A stretch of DNA of 64,000 bases from Pseudomonas sp. MYb327 (GCF_040438925.1 NZ_CP159258.1:2060001-2124000), one strand, 5' to 3'; shown: positions 35,188 through 44,537, counted from the first letter of the stretch. Notes: generated by a model from the sequence alone, not told the origin. Numbers and translations: made by a program.

Positions 35188-35203
35188 GAGCGGGAGCAGC
35201 GGG

Positions 35204-36940
35204 TTAGTGCGAGTGACGCGGCACTTCAGCCCCGCGGCAGCCGACCAGGAAGTCGAAGTCGCAGCCTTGATCCGCCTGTAATACATGGTCGATGTACAGC
35301 TGACGATAGCCACCCACCAACAGTTGCTGTGGCGGTTGCAGATCGGCCATGCGCGCGGCCAGTTCGGCGTCTGGAATGTCCAGGTGCAGACGGCCGCTGG
35401 CGCAGTCGAGTTCGATCCAGTCGCCTTCTTTCACTGTCGCCAATGGTCCGCCAGCCGCCGCTTCGGGCGCTACGTGCAAGACCACCGTGCCGTATGCCGT
35501 GCCGCTCATGCGTGCATCGGAAATGCGCACCATGTCCGTCACACCCTGGGCCAGCAATTTGGCCGGCAGGCCCATGTTGCCGACTTCGGCCATGCCTGGA
35601 TAACCCTTCGGCCCGCAGTTTTTCATCACCAGGATCGAGTTGGCATCCACGTCCAGCTCCGGGTCGTTGATCCGTGCCTTGTACATGTCGAAGTTCTCGA
35701 ACACCACCGCACGGCCGCGATGCTGCATCAGTTCCGGCGTCGCCGCTGACGGCTTGAGCACGGCACCAAGTGGCGCCAGGTTGCCGCGCAGCACACAAAT
35801 GCCACCGTCGGCGCGGATCGGGTTGTCGAGGGTGCGGATCACTTCGTCTTCGCCATAGATCGGCGCGTCCTTGGTGTTCTCGCCGATAGACTTGCCATTG
35901 ACGGTCAAGGCGTTGGGGTTGGGAATCAGGTTGGCTTCGCCGAGGCGACGCAACACCGCGGGCAAGCCGCCGGCGTAGTAGAACTCTTCCATCAGGAAAC
36001 GCCCGGACGGTTGCAGGTCGACGATGGTTGGCATGCCGCGACCCATGCGGGTCCAGTCGTCAAGGTCGAGTTCCACGCCGATACGGCCGGCGATGGCTTT
36101 CAAGTGAATCACCGCGTTGGTCGAACCGCCGATGGCCGCGTTGACGCGAATGGCGTTTTCAAAAGCTTCCTTGGTCAGGATCTTCGACAGCTTCAGATCT
36201 TCGCGAACCATCTCCACCGCACGCATGCCGGACATATGCGCCAACACATAACGGCGCGCGTCGACCGCTGGAATCGCCGCGTTGTGGGGCAGGGAAGTGC
36301 CAAGCGCTTCAGCCATGCAGGCCATGGTCGAGGCTGTACCCATGGTGTTGCAGGTGCCGGCCGAGCGGGACATGCCGCCCTCGGCCGCGAGGAAATCGTC
36401 GATGGTAATGGTGCCGGCCTTGACCTGTTCGCTGAGCTGCCAGACCACGGTGCCGGAACCGATGTCTTTGCCTTTGTGCTTGCCGTTAAGCATCGGCCCG
36501 CCGGTAACGACGATGGCCGGCACGTCACAACTGGCCGCGCCCATCAGCAACGCGGGAGTGGTTTTGTCGCATCCGGTCAGCAGCACGACACCGTCGATCG
36601 GGTTGCCGCGAATCGCTTCCTCGACATCCATGCTCGCCAGGTTGCGGGTCAGCATGGCGGTCGGGCGCAGGTTGGATTCACCGTTGGAGAACACCGGGAA
36701 TTCCACCGGGAAGCCACCGGCCTCGATCACCCCGCGTTTGACATGCTCCGCAATCTGGCGGAAATGCGCGTTGCATGGGGTCAGTTCCGACCAGGTGTTG
36801 CAGATGCCGATGATCGGCTTGCCGTGAAACTGGTGGTCGGCGATGCCCTGATTCTTCATCCAGCTGCGGTACATGAAGCCGTTTTTGTCGGCGGTGCCAA
36901 ACCATTGGGCGGAGCGCAGGGTGGGTTTCTTATCAGACAT
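35204..36940 (-). CDS. IlvD/Edd family dehydratase, L-arabinonate dehydratase-like
   Basis: A 578-residue iron-sulfur dehydratase. The three cluster cysteines lie in ICNTWSELTPCNAH, TGCDKTTPALLMGAASCD and SRSAGTCNTMGTASTMACM, as in [2Fe-2S] sugar-acid dehydratases of this family. The similarity to rhizobial L-arabinonate dehydratase is very close over the whole length, including ISDARMSGTAYGTVVLH near the end. It should remove water from a pentonate or other aldonate to give a 2-keto-3-deoxy acid. The FAH-type protein and semialdehyde dehydrogenase of the locus would complete conversion to 2-oxoglutarate. Other aldonates (galactonate, xylonate) remain possible. Confidence 0.88.
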   Translation of the reverse strand: MSDKKPTLRSAQWFGTADKNGFMYRSWMKNQGIADHQFHGKPIIGICNTWSELTPCNAHFRQIAEHVKRGVIEAGGFPVEFPVFSNGESNLRPTAMLTRNLASMDVEEAIRGNPIDGVVLLTGCDKTTPALLMGAASCDVPAIVVTGGPMLNGKHKGKDIGSGTVVWQLSEQVKAGTITIDDFLAAEGGMSRSAGTCNTMGTASTMACMAEALGTSLPHNAAIPAVDARRYVLAHMSGMRAVEMVREDLKLSKILTKEAFENAIRVNAAIGGSTNAVIHLKAIAGRIGVELDLDDWTRMGRGMPTIVDLQPSGRFLMEEFYYAGGLPAVLRRLGEANLIPNPNALTVNGKSIGENTKDAPIYGEDEVIRTLDNPIRADGGICVLRGNLAPLGAVLKPSAATPELMQHRGRAVVFENFDMYKARINDPELDVDANSILVMKNCGPKGYPGMAEVGNMGLPAKLLAQGVTDMVRISDARMSGTAYGTVVLHVAPEAAAGGPLATVKEGDWIELDCASGRLHLDIPDAELAARMADLQPPQQLLVGGYRQLYIDHVLQADQGCDFDFLVGCRGAEVPRHSH

Positions 36941-37133
36941 GATCGATTCTCTTATTGTATGACTATATTGTTTCTGCTGAGGCGTAACATAAGCGCAAAT
37001 CCGCCGCTTTGGAAGTGTTGTTGGGTAATTAGTATTACTATATAGTCGTTTTCAGCGGAGGGATGGCCCTGACGGTTTTCCGTGAGAGGCGTCTCCCGAG
37101 GTTCTATAAAAACAACAATCGGAGACCGATCTC
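36941..37133. promoter_or_regulatory. divergent control region with GACTATA-type operator sites
   Basis: The gap between the divergent dehydratase and transporter genes contains GACTATATTG at 36961-36970 and, inverted, the palindromic ACTATATAGTC at 37037-37047. Both share the GACTATA half-site and are placed symmetrically about 75 bases apart near each start. They are the best candidates for the binding sites of the locus's GntR/FCD regulator. Confidence 0.6.
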
Positions 37134-38456
37134 ATGAGCCAGGAACTGCGGCTTATTCGCCGCATCACGCTGAAACTGATTCCCTTCCTGATCCTGCTGT
37201 ACCTGATCGCCTATGTGGATCGCTCGGCCGTGGGCTTCGCCAAGTTGCACATGGGCGCCGACATCGGCCTCGGTGATGCGGCCTACGGTCTGGGCGCCGG
37301 CCTGTTCTTCATTGGTTACTTCCTGCTGGAAATCCCCAGCAACTTGATGCTTGATCGCTTCGGAGCACGACGCTGGTTCGCGCGGATCATGGTCACCTGG
37401 GGCGCCATCACCATCGGCATGGCCTTTGTGCAGGGGCCGAACAGCTTCTATCTGATGCGCTTTCTGCTCGGTGCGGCGGAAGCCGGGTTCTTCCCGGGCG
37501 TTCTGTACTACATCACCCAATGGTTTCCGGTTCGCCATCGCGGCAAGATCCTCGGGCTGTTCATCCTGTCCCAACCCATCGCGATGATGATCACCGGCCC
37601 GGTGTCCGGTGGTTTGCTGGGCATGGATGGGGTGCTGGGTCTGCATGGCTGGCAATGGCTGTTTATCGTGATCGGCACCCCGGCGATCCTGCTGACCTGG
37701 CCGGTGCTGCGCTGGTTGCCGGATGGCCCGCAACAAGTGAAATGGATGGATCAATCGGAGAAAGACTGGCTTGCCGGCGAGCTGAAAAAAGACCTGCAAC
37801 AGTACGGCCAGACCCGCCACGGCAATCCGCTTCACGCGCTCAAAGACAAACGCGTGTTGCTCCTGGCGCTGTTCTACTTGCCAGTGACCCTGAGCATTTA
37901 TGGCCTCGGACTGTGGCTGCCGACGCTGATCAAGCAATTTGGCGGCAGTGATCTGGTGACCGGGTTCGTGTCATCGGTGCCATACGTTTTCGGGATCATC
38001 GGTTTGCTGATCATTCCGCGCAGTTCCGATCGCTTGAATGATCGCTACGGCCACTTGGCGGCGCTGTACGTGTTGGGCGCCATCGGCCTGTTCTTCAGCG
38101 CCTGGCTGACGATTCCAGTATTGCAACTGGCAGCGCTGTGCCTGGTGGCGTTCGCGCTGTTTTCCTGCACGGCGATTTTCTGGACCTTGCCGGGCCGCTT
38201 CTTTGCCGGCGCCAGTGCGGCGGCGGGGATTGCCTTGATCAACTCGGTGGGCAACCTCGGCGGCTACATCGGCCCGTTCGTGATCGGCGCGCTCAAGGAG
38301 TACACCGGCAACCTGGCATCGGGGTTGTACTTCCTGTCCTGCGTGATGGTGTTTGGCCTGGTGCTGACCGGGGTGGTCTATCGCCTGCTGGAGCGCAAGC
38401 ACGTGCTACCGGCGGATGAGTTCGCGGCCAGTGCGCGCGGGGCAACCCGTACCTGA
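37134..38456 (+). CDS. MFS sugar-acid transporter (ACS family)
   Basis: A 440-residue transporter of the anion:cation symporter type. Twelve membrane segments are predicted. The family signature near helix 1 is YLIAYVDRSAVGFAKLHM, and GYFLLEIPSNLMLDRFGARRWFARIM is the loop 2-3 motif; LGAAEAGFFPGVLYYITQWFP follows. ACS members import glucarate, galactonate and similar acids with protons. Divergent from the dehydratase gene, it should bring the aldonate into the cell. It probably shares a transcript with the FAH-type and dehydrogenase genes, although a REP pair lies between. Confidence 0.9.
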   Translation: MSQELRLIRRITLKLIPFLILLYLIAYVDRSAVGFAKLHMGADIGLGDAAYGLGAGLFFIGYFLLEIPSNLMLDRFGARRWFARIMVTWGAITIGMAFVQGPNSFYLMRFLLGAAEAGFFPGVLYYITQWFPVRHRGKILGLFILSQPIAMMITGPVSGGLLGMDGVLGLHGWQWLFIVIGTPAILLTWPVLRWLPDGPQQVKWMDQSEKDWLAGELKKDLQQYGQTRHGNPLHALKDKRVLLLALFYLPVTLSIYGLGLWLPTLIKQFGGSDLVTGFVSSVPYVFGIIGLLIIPRSSDRLNDRYGHLAALYVLGAIGLFFSAWLTIPVLQLAALCLVAFALFSCTAIFWTLPGRFFAGASAAAGIALINSVGNLGGYIGPFVIGALKEYTGNLASGLYFLSCVMVFGLVLTGVVYRLLERKHVLPADEFAASARGATRT

Positions 38457-38470
38457 CACGGACACGAGCC

Positions 38471-38561
38471 TGTAGGAACCGGCTTGCTGGCGATAGCGGA
38501 TTGTCAGTCGACATCAATGTGCAAGTGCCGCCGTCATCGCTGACAAGCCAGCTCCTACAGG
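38471..38561. repeat. REP pair (inverted)
   Basis: The left half is GTAGGAACCGGCTTGCTGGC, the right half AAGCCAGCTCCTACAGG. It lies inside the putative transporter-FAH transcript and might modulate mRNA decay. Confidence 0.85.
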
Positions 38562-38601
38562 GTTTTCGGTGGTTTCAAGTTTTGCTTAAAGGAGAAAATC
38601 C

Positions 38602-39594
38602 ATGCGTTTGGTTCAATTCGAATTGAGTAACGGCGAGCGCCGCGTTGGCGTGGTCGAGGAAGGCTTGGTGCGCGAGGTGCAAGACGCGCGCACCGTTCGC
38701 GACCTGGCACTGGCGGCCATCGAGGCGAGTTCCAATCTTGAGCAGCAGGTAAAAAACCTGGGCTTGGGCATCAGCCATGACTATGCAGAATTGCTGGCAC
38801 AACTGCGCATCCTGCCACCGCTGGATCACCCGGACCCGGCGCACATGCTGGTCAGCGGTACCGGCCTGACCCACTTGGGCAGCGCCTCGGCCCGGGACAA
38901 AATGCACCAACAGGCTGGTGACGAAGCGGCGATGACCGACACCATGCGCATCTTCAAGTGGGGCGTGGAGGGTGGCAAACCCGCTGCGGGCGAGGCCGGC
39001 GTGCAACCGGAATGGTTCTACAAGGGCGACGGCAGCATCGTCGTGCGTCCAGGCCAGCCATTCCCGCTGCCGCCATTTGCCGAAGACGCCGGCGAGGAAC
39101 CTGAACTCAGTGGCCTGTACGTCATTGGTCACGATGGCAAGCCGTATCGCCTGGGTTTTGCCGTGGGCAACGAGTTCTCCGATCACATTATGGAGCGCAA
39201 GAACTACCTGTACCTCGCTCATTCGAAACTGCGCAGTTGCAGCTACGGCCCGGAACTGCGGGTTGGCGAGCTGCCGCAGCATCTGGCGGGCACCAGTCGC
39301 ATCCTGCGTGACGGTGAAGTGTTGTGGCAGAACGAGTTCCTCAGCGGCGAGGCCAACATGTGCCACAGCCTGGCGAACCTTGAGTACCACCATTTCAAAT
39401 ACAGCCAGTTCCTGCGTCCGGGAGATGTGCACATTCACTTCTTTGGCACGGCGACCCTGTCTTTCGCCGACGGCATCCGCACACAAGCGGGTGATGTGTT
39501 TGAAATCAGCCAGGCTGAATTCGGCGCGCCGTTGATCAATGGCATCGCACCGGTCGAAGCCGCATTCGAACCCGGCACCGTTGGCACACTTTGA
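38602..39594 (+). CDS. FAH-family AraD1/GguC-type protein
   Basis: A 330-residue FAH-superfamily protein of the AraD1 group (MLVSGTGLTHLGSASARD is a distinctive opening of the second domain; ERKNYLYLAHSKLRSCSYGPEL and GEANMCHSLANLEYHHFKYSQF follow). Relatives act as 2-keto-3-deoxy-pentonate dehydratases in non-phosphorylative arabinose or xylose use. Here it follows the sugar-acid transporter and precedes a semialdehyde dehydrogenase, so dehydration of 2-keto-3-deoxy-pentonate to 2-ketoglutarate semialdehyde is the natural assignment. The GGAG site before ATG 38602 is strong. Direct biochemical proof for this subgroup is limited. Confidence 0.8.
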   Translation: MRLVQFELSNGERRVGVVEEGLVREVQDARTVRDLALAAIEASSNLEQQVKNLGLGISHDYAELLAQLRILPPLDHPDPAHMLVSGTGLTHLGSASARDKMHQQAGDEAAMTDTMRIFKWGVEGGKPAAGEAGVQPEWFYKGDGSIVVRPGQPFPLPPFAEDAGEEPELSGLYVIGHDGKPYRLGFAVGNEFSDHIMERKNYLYLAHSKLRSCSYGPELRVGELPQHLAGTSRILRDGEVLWQNEFLSGEANMCHSLANLEYHHFKYSQFLRPGDVHIHFFGTATLSFADGIRTQAGDVFEISQAEFGAPLINGIAPVEAAFEPGTVGTL

Positions 39595-39604
39595 GGAGCA
39601 CTTC

Positions 39605-41185
39605 ATGACCCGGATTCTTGGTCACAACTACATCGGCGGCCAACGCAGCGCGTTGGGCAGCGTCAAATTGCAGAGCATCGACGCTGAAACGGGCGAGGCA
39701 TTGCCCCATGATTTCATTCAGGCCACGCCGGAAGAGGTCGATGCCGCCGCCAAAGCCGCTGCTGCGGCGTACCCGGCTTACCGCAGCCTCAGTGCCGAGC
39801 GTCGCGCGCAGTTTCTCGACGCCATCGCCGATGAGCTGGACGCGCTGGGTGATGAGTTCGTAACGCTGGTGTGCCGTGAAACCGCGCTGCCTGCCGCCCG
39901 GATCATCGGTGAGCGCGGCCGCACCAGCGGCCAGATGCGCCTGTTCGCCAACGTGCTGCGCCGCGGTGATTTCTACGGCGCGCGAATCGATCGGGCATTG
40001 CCTGAGCGCCAACCGTTCCCGCGTCCTGACATGCGTCAGTACCGCATCGGTCTTGGTCCGGTCGCGGTGTTCGGCGCCAGTAACTTTCCTTTGGCGTTTT
40101 CCACTGCCGGCGGTGACACCGCTTCGGCGTTGGCTGCCGGTTGCCCGGTGGTGTTCAAAGCTCACGGCGGGCATATGGCCACGGCCGAGCAAGTCGCTGA
40201 CGCGATCATTCGCGCGGCGGAGAAAACCGCAATGCCGGCCGGCGTGTTCAACATGATCTACGGCGGCGGGGTCGGCGAAGCGCTGGTCAAACACCCGGCG
40301 ATTCAGGCGGTAGGCTTTACCGGGTCACTCAAAGGGGGCCGGGCGTTGTGCGACATGGCGGCTGCGCGCCCTCAACCGATTCCGGTGTTCGCCGAGATGT
40401 CGAGCATTAACCCGGTGATCGTTTTGCCGCAGGCACTGCAAGAACGTGCGCAAACCATTGCCAGCGGCCTGACCGCTTCGGTGGTGCAGGGTTGCGGTCA
40501 GTTCTGCACCAATCCGGGCCTGGTCATCGGAATTCGTTCAGCGCAGTTCAGCGCGTTCCTGCAACTGGTTAGCGAAATGATGGCTGATCAACCCGCACAA
40601 ACCATGCTCAACGCCGGGACGTTGAGCAGCTATGGCAACGGCCTGCAAAAACTCCTCGATCATCCGGGCATCCAACACTTGGCCGGCCAACCGCAACAAG
40701 GTCGCCAGGCGCAGCCGCAACTGTTCAAGGCTGATGTCAGCCTGTTGATCGATGGCGATGCGGTGTTGCAAGAGGAAGTGTTCGGCCCGACCACGGTAGT
40801 GGTCGAAGTGGCAGATCAGGCGCAGCTCAGCCAAGCATTGAACGGCCTGCATGGACAGTTGACGGCAACCATCATCGGTGAGCGTGGGGACTTCGAACAG
40901 TTCAGCGAGCTGACGGCATTACTGGAACAGAAAGTCGGGCGGATCCTGCTCAATGGCTATCCGACCGGCGTCGAAGTCTGTGATTCGATGGTCCATGGCG
41001 GGCCCTATCCGGCGACTTCGGATGCACGGGGCACGTCGGTGGGTACGCTGGCTATTGATCGCTTCCTGCGCCCGGTGTGTTTCCAGAACTACCCGGACAG
41101 TCTGTTGCCGGACGTGTTGAAAAACGCTAACCCGCTGGGTATTCAGCGCCTGGTGGATGGCAAACCGTCCCGCGAAACGTTGTAA
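39605..41185 (+). CDS. aldehyde dehydrogenase, 2-ketoglutarate semialdehyde type
   Basis: A 526-residue NAD(P)-dependent aldehyde dehydrogenase. The N-terminal part matches the KGSADH-III group (GHNYIGGQRSALGSVKLQSIDAETGEALP). FGASNFPLAFSTAGGDTASALAAGCPVVFKAH forms the cofactor site, the general base Glu is in VFAEMSSINP, and the catalytic Cys in GCGQFCTNPG. It should oxidise 2-ketoglutarate semialdehyde to 2-oxoglutarate, the last step of the Weimberg-type pathway or of glucarate/galactarate breakdown. ATG 39605 is chosen because a GAGGAG site is properly spaced; the frame also extends back into the previous gene. 10 bases separate it from that gene. Confidence 0.88.
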   Translation: MTRILGHNYIGGQRSALGSVKLQSIDAETGEALPHDFIQATPEEVDAAAKAAAAAYPAYRSLSAERRAQFLDAIADELDALGDEFVTLVCRETALPAARIIGERGRTSGQMRLFANVLRRGDFYGARIDRALPERQPFPRPDMRQYRIGLGPVAVFGASNFPLAFSTAGGDTASALAAGCPVVFKAHGGHMATAEQVADAIIRAAEKTAMPAGVFNMIYGGGVGEALVKHPAIQAVGFTGSLKGGRALCDMAAARPQPIPVFAEMSSINPVIVLPQALQERAQTIASGLTASVVQGCGQFCTNPGLVIGIRSAQFSAFLQLVSEMMADQPAQTMLNAGTLSSYGNGLQKLLDHPGIQHLAGQPQQGRQAQPQLFKADVSLLIDGDAVLQEEVFGPTTVVVEVADQAQLSQALNGLHGQLTATIIGERGDFEQFSELTALLEQKVGRILLNGYPTGVEVCDSMVHGGPYPATSDARGTSVGTLAIDRFLRPVCFQNYPDSLLPDVLKNANPLGIQRLVDGKPSRETL

Positions 41186-41335
41186 ACCCAGTATTTGAGC
41201 GTGCTGGCGATGAGGTCCGAAAGGCGTCACGGTTCCTGAGGCAGTCCCGCTTTTGGCCGAACCACTGCCTTACTGTCGAAGGCGATGCCTTGTTATAGTT
41301 CGGGCCTCTTTTTTGCCCGCTAAAGGATCGCTAGC

Positions 41336-42148
41336 ATGTCTCAATACACAGCATTCAACGTCGAACTGGTCGATAAAATCGCCCATGTGCAGATCAACCG
41401 GCCGGAAAAGATCAATTCGATGAACGCTGCGTTCTGGAGCGAAATCGTCGAGATTTTCCAATGGATCGAAGACACCGACGAAGTCCGCGTGGTGGTGCTT
41501 AGCGGTGCCGGCAAGCATTTTTCCTCCGGCATCGACCTGATGATGCTGGCGGGCGTGGCCAATGAGTTGGGCAAGGACGTGGGGCGCAACGCGCGCCTGC
41601 TGCGTCGCAAGATCCTCAATCTGCAAGCTTCCTTCAATGCCGTCGACAATTGCCGCAAACCGGTGCTTGCGGCTATCCAGGGTTATTGCCTGGGCGGTGC
41701 CATTGACCTGATCGCCGCTTGCGACATGCGCTACGCCGCCGAAGATGCACAATTCTCGATCAAGGAAATCGACATCGGCATGGCCGCCGACGTCGGTACG
41801 TTGCAACGCTTGCCGCGGATCATCGGTGACGGCATGCTGCGTGAACTGGCTTACACTGGTCGCACTTTCGGCGCCGAAGAAGCGCGTGGCATGGGTCTGG
41901 TCAATCGCGTCTTCAGCGACACCGCCAGCCTGCTCGACGGCGTCATGGGCATTGCCCGCGAAGTTGCGAGCAAGTCGCCGATTGCCATTACTGGCACCAA
42001 GGAGATGATCAGCTACATGCGCGATCATCGCATCGACGACGGCCTCGAATACGTCGCCACCTGGAACGCCGCCATGCTGCAATCCACTGATCTGCGCGTG
42101 GCCATGGCCGCCCATATGAGCAAACAGAAACCCGAATTTCTGGATTGA
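41336..42148 (+). CDS. crotonase-fold enzyme, dienoyl-CoA isomerase-like
   Basis: A 270-residue enoyl-CoA hydratase/isomerase protein. The oxyanion-hole elements are AGKHFSSGIDLMML and GYCLGGAIDLIAACDMRYA. The stretch SIKEIDIGMAADVGTLQRLP is the signature of delta3,5-delta2,4-dienoyl-CoA isomerase (ECH1-like) with its two catalytic acidic residues. It would re-arrange double bonds during breakdown of unsaturated fatty acids. It lies seven bases before nudC and both are likely co-transcribed. The 150-base upstream gap should hold the promoter. Confidence 0.87.
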   Translation: MSQYTAFNVELVDKIAHVQINRPEKINSMNAAFWSEIVEIFQWIEDTDEVRVVVLSGAGKHFSSGIDLMMLAGVANELGKDVGRNARLLRRKILNLQASFNAVDNCRKPVLAAIQGYCLGGAIDLIAACDMRYAAEDAQFSIKEIDIGMAADVGTLQRLPRIIGDGMLRELAYTGRTFGAEEARGMGLVNRVFSDTASLLDGVMGIAREVASKSPIAITGTKEMISYMRDHRIDDGLEYVATWNAAMLQSTDLRVAMAAHMSKQKPEFLD

Positions 42149-42155
42149 TTGAAAA

Positions 42156-42986
42156 ATGACTTCACGCTGGACCACTGCAGTACTGGACACCGAGCAACCT
42201 GGCGGCTGGGCCGTGGCGCGTAGCCCGGAAGGCTTTCTGTTTGATGACAATGGCGCGCTGTTTCCACGTGAATGGCTCAAGCGCCAGGACTTGTCGGTTC
42301 TGGCGGAGCACGGCATCGGCCACGTCGACGGCGAGCCGGTGTACCTGCTGGAGCTGCGCAGTCACAGCGAAGTGCCGGGCTGCAACTGGAAAGGTTTGCG
42401 GGCGTTCATGCTCGAAGGTGATCACACGATCTACAAAGTGCTCGGTTACGCCGCGCAGATTGGCACCTGGGCCCGCGAGCACCGTTTCTGCGGCAACTGC
42501 GGGCAAGCCATGACGCAAGTGCCACGGGAACGGGCGATGTATTGCCAGCCGTGCGATTTGCGCAGCTATCCGCGGATTTCGCCGAGCATGATCGTGCTGG
42601 TCACCCGTGGCGATGAAATCCTGTTGGCACGTTCGCCACGGTTCGTCACCGGGGTCTACAGCACCTTGGCCGGGTTTGCCGAGCCGGGTGAGTCGGCCGA
42701 GGATTGCCTGATTCGCGAAGTCCGCGAAGAAGTGCAGATCGAGGTAAAGAACATCCAGTACCTGGGCAGCCAGTGCTGGCCGTTCCCGCACTCGATGATG
42801 CTCGGCTTCCATGCCGAATACGCCGGCGGCGAGATTGTGTGTCAGGAGGACGAAATCGAAGACGCCCAGTGGTTCAACGTTCACGAGCTGCCGCCGTTGC
42901 CGGCGTCGCGCTCGATTGCCCGTTACCTGATCGACGTCTACGTGGCGCGGCGTTTAGGCCACGCTGAACCAGTGTTGCCAGGCTAG
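42156..42986 (+). CDS. nudC: NAD(+) diphosphatase / NADH pyrophosphatase
   Basis: A 276-residue Nudix hydrolase with the NudC layout: a variable N-terminal domain, a four-Cys zinc ribbon (FCGNCGQAM and [12 protein letters not shown] at about residues 109-130), then the Nudix box [21 protein letters not shown] and the NudC-specific [14 protein letters not shown] motif. It hydrolyses NADH/NAD and can remove NAD caps from RNA. The 3' end overlaps the convergent TSUP gene by 33 bases. Confidence 0.95.
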   Translation: MTSRWTTAVLDTEQPGGWAVARSPEGFLFDDNGALFPREWLKRQDLSVLAEHGIGHVDGEPVYLLELRSHSEVPGCNWKGLRAFMLEGDHTIYKVLGYAAQIGTWAREHRFCGNCGQAMTQVPRERAMYCQPCDLRSYPRISPSMIVLVTRGDEILLARSPRFVTGVYSTLAGFAEPGESAEDCLIREVREEVQIEVKNIQYLGSQCWPFPHSMMLGFHAEYAGGEIVCQEDEIEDAQWFNVHELPPLPASRSIARYLIDVYVARRLGHAEPVLPG

Positions 42987-43733
42987 CCGCACAGTCAGGC
43001 CCAGTACCACGGTGATGAACACCGGTCGAATGAACTTCGCGCCGCCACTGATGGCGGTGCGAGCGCCGAAGAAAGCCCCGACCATCACCGACAGGCCCAT
43101 GCTCAGGCCGATGATCCAGTCCACCTGCCCGGAAAACACGAACACTGACAGCGCCGCAATGTTGCTGACGAAGTTCATGCTGCGCGCCACGCCGCTGGCC
43201 TTCACTAGATCGATCGGGTACATCAACAGGCTGCTGACGGTCCAGAACGCACCCGTGCCGGGACCGGCCACGCCGTCATAGAAACCGAGGGTGAAGCCCT
43301 GGGTCGATTGCCACTTTTTCTTGATCGGTGCGTCGCTGTCCAGCGGCGCTTTCGGCGTGCCGCCGAACAACAGATACAGGCCACAGGCGAATACGATCAC
43401 CGGCAGCATTTTGTTCAGCCATTCCGCTGGCAGGTAATGCGCAACCACGGCGCCGGTCAGCGCGCCGACCAGGGTGCCGACGATGGCGTGCATCCACTGC
43501 CTGGGGTGGAACAACTTGCGGCGGTAGAAGGTAAAGCTGGCGGTGGCCGAACCGAAGGTCGAACTGAGTTTGTTGGTGCCCAGCACCAAGTGCGGTGGCA
43601 GGCCGGCGGTCAACAACGCCGGTGTGGTCAACAGCCCACCACCGCCGGCGATGGCGTCGATGAAACCGGCAATGAAAGCGACAATGGCCAGAATGGCCAG
43701 GGTAGTAAGGTCAACACTGAGTTCGAAAGGCAT
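42954..43733 (-). CDS. sulfite exporter TauE/SafE (TSUP) family permease
   Basis: A 259-residue integral membrane protein with about eight helices. The family hallmarks are [30 protein letters not shown] at the N-terminus and [12 protein letters not shown] in the middle, marking the start of the second repeat. TSUP members move sulfite, sulfoacetate or other sulfur or carbon anions. It is next to the scar of two sulfur-scavenging genes, which supports, without proving, a sulfur compound as substrate. Convergent with nudC. Confidence 0.88.
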   Translation of the reverse strand: MPFELSVDLTTLAILAIVAFIAGFIDAIAGGGGLLTTPALLTAGLPPHLVLGTNKLSSTFGSATASFTFYRRKLFHPRQWMHAIVGTLVGALTGAVVAHYLPAEWLNKMLPVIVFACGLYLLFGGTPKAPLDSDAPIKKKWQSTQGFTLGFYDGVAGPGTGAFWTVSSLLMYPIDLVKASGVARSMNFVSNIAALSVFVFSGQVDWIIGLSMGLSVMVGAFFGARTAISGGAKFIRPVFITVVLGLTVRLAWQHWFSVA

Positions 43734-43827
43734 GGAATCGGCTTAATCGGCAGGTCGCAGAAAGGGCTGCGGGGAAGGGCCGGTATCTTACCGTTATCCA
43801 ACTTCTGCGGCGAGCCGTCTGGCCTCA

Positions 43828-43890
43828 TCGCGAGCAGGCTGCTCCCACATTTTGAAATGCATTCCCCTGTGGGAGCGAGCCTGCTCGCGA
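43828..43890. repeat. palindromic repeat (second REP class)
   Basis: TCGCGAGCAGGCTGCTCCCACA at the left and its near complement at the right (TGTGGGAGCGAGCCTGCTCGCGA type), enclosing about 19 bases. It is a different sequence class from the GGCTTGCCAGC repeats elsewhere in the window. Confidence 0.8.
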
Positions 43891-43912
43891 ATACTGACAT
43901 TCAGGCGCTACA

Positions 43913-44047
43913 TCACTTGCGGTCAGGCCCGTTGCCGATTTGCCACACAAACGGTGGCTCAGTCCGGTTGATTTCCCAATCCCCGACAATCCTCGCCTTG
44001 TAGATCACCGGGTTGTGCGAAGACACGGTACGCGCGTTGCGCCAATG
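43913..44047 (-). pseudogene. C-terminal remnant of a DszC/SfnB-like flavin monooxygenase
   Basis: About 44 residues remain, HWRNARTVSSHNPVIYKARIV through GNGPDRK, ending in a TGA at 43913-43915. The WRNARTxSxHxPVxYK pattern is that of the last helix region of acyl-CoA-dehydrogenase-fold monooxygenases such as SfnB, MsuC and DszC, used to release sulfur from organosulfur compounds. Everything upstream is lost at about 44047, the same point where the sfnG remnant begins in the opposite direction. Confidence 0.6.
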
Positions 44048-44422
44048 CCGATCCAGACCGAAGAGGAAGCACGTGCGGTGCTGGCGCAAATCATCGACCA
44101 GGCTGATCCGGAAGCGGTGAATGCCTTTGGCGATGCGGCGAAACAGGCGGGCAGGGCATCACCGGAAGGAGAAGGCAATTGGGCGAAATCGACGTTCGAG
44201 GATCGGGTGCAGTACAACGACGGCTTCAAAACCAACTTGATCGGTACGCCACAGCAAATCGCCGAGCGCATCGTCGCGTTGAAAGCGGTGGGCGTGGACC
44301 TTGTGCTGGCCGGGTTCCCGCATTTCCAGGAAGAAGTGGAGTATTTCGGCAGGCGGGTTTTGCCGTTAGTGCGGGAGTTGGAGGCTGAGGCGCAGCTCGG
44401 TCGAGCTGCCGCAGTCGCCTGA
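44048..44422 (+). pseudogene. sfnG: sfnG (dimethylsulfone monooxygenase), C-terminal remnant
   Basis: About 124 residues match the last third of SfnG, the FMNH2-dependent dimethylsulfone monooxygenase of about 360 residues: TEEEARAVLAQIIDQADPEAVNAFGDAA, then GEGNWAKSTFEDRVQYNDGFKTNLIG and VEYFGRRVLPLVRELEAEA. The N-terminal two-thirds, including the flavin site, is missing. Upstream of TEEEA the sequence stops matching and no ribosome site is present. This is a deletion relic, not a short functional gene. Confidence 0.85.
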
Positions 44423-44434
44423 ACACGCCAAACC

Positions 44435-44528
44435 CTGTAGGAGCCGGCTTGCTGGCGATTGCAATCTATCAATCAACATAGATGTTGAATGTGATTACAC
44501 CATCGCCAGCAAGCCGGCTCCTACAGGG
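44435..44528. repeat. REP pair (inverted)
   Basis: GTAGGAGCCGGCTTGCTGGC on the left, GCCAGCAAGCCGGCTCCTAC on the right; each half differs from the common core in the same two positions, so the pair has co-varied. Confidence 0.9.
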
Positions 44529-44537
44529 GATCAGTGT

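Noticed and set aside
43940..44044. N-terminal extension of the sfnG remnant as a genuine gene start
   Set aside because: The extra residues are antisense to the DszC-like remnant and have no match to SfnG or a ribosome site.
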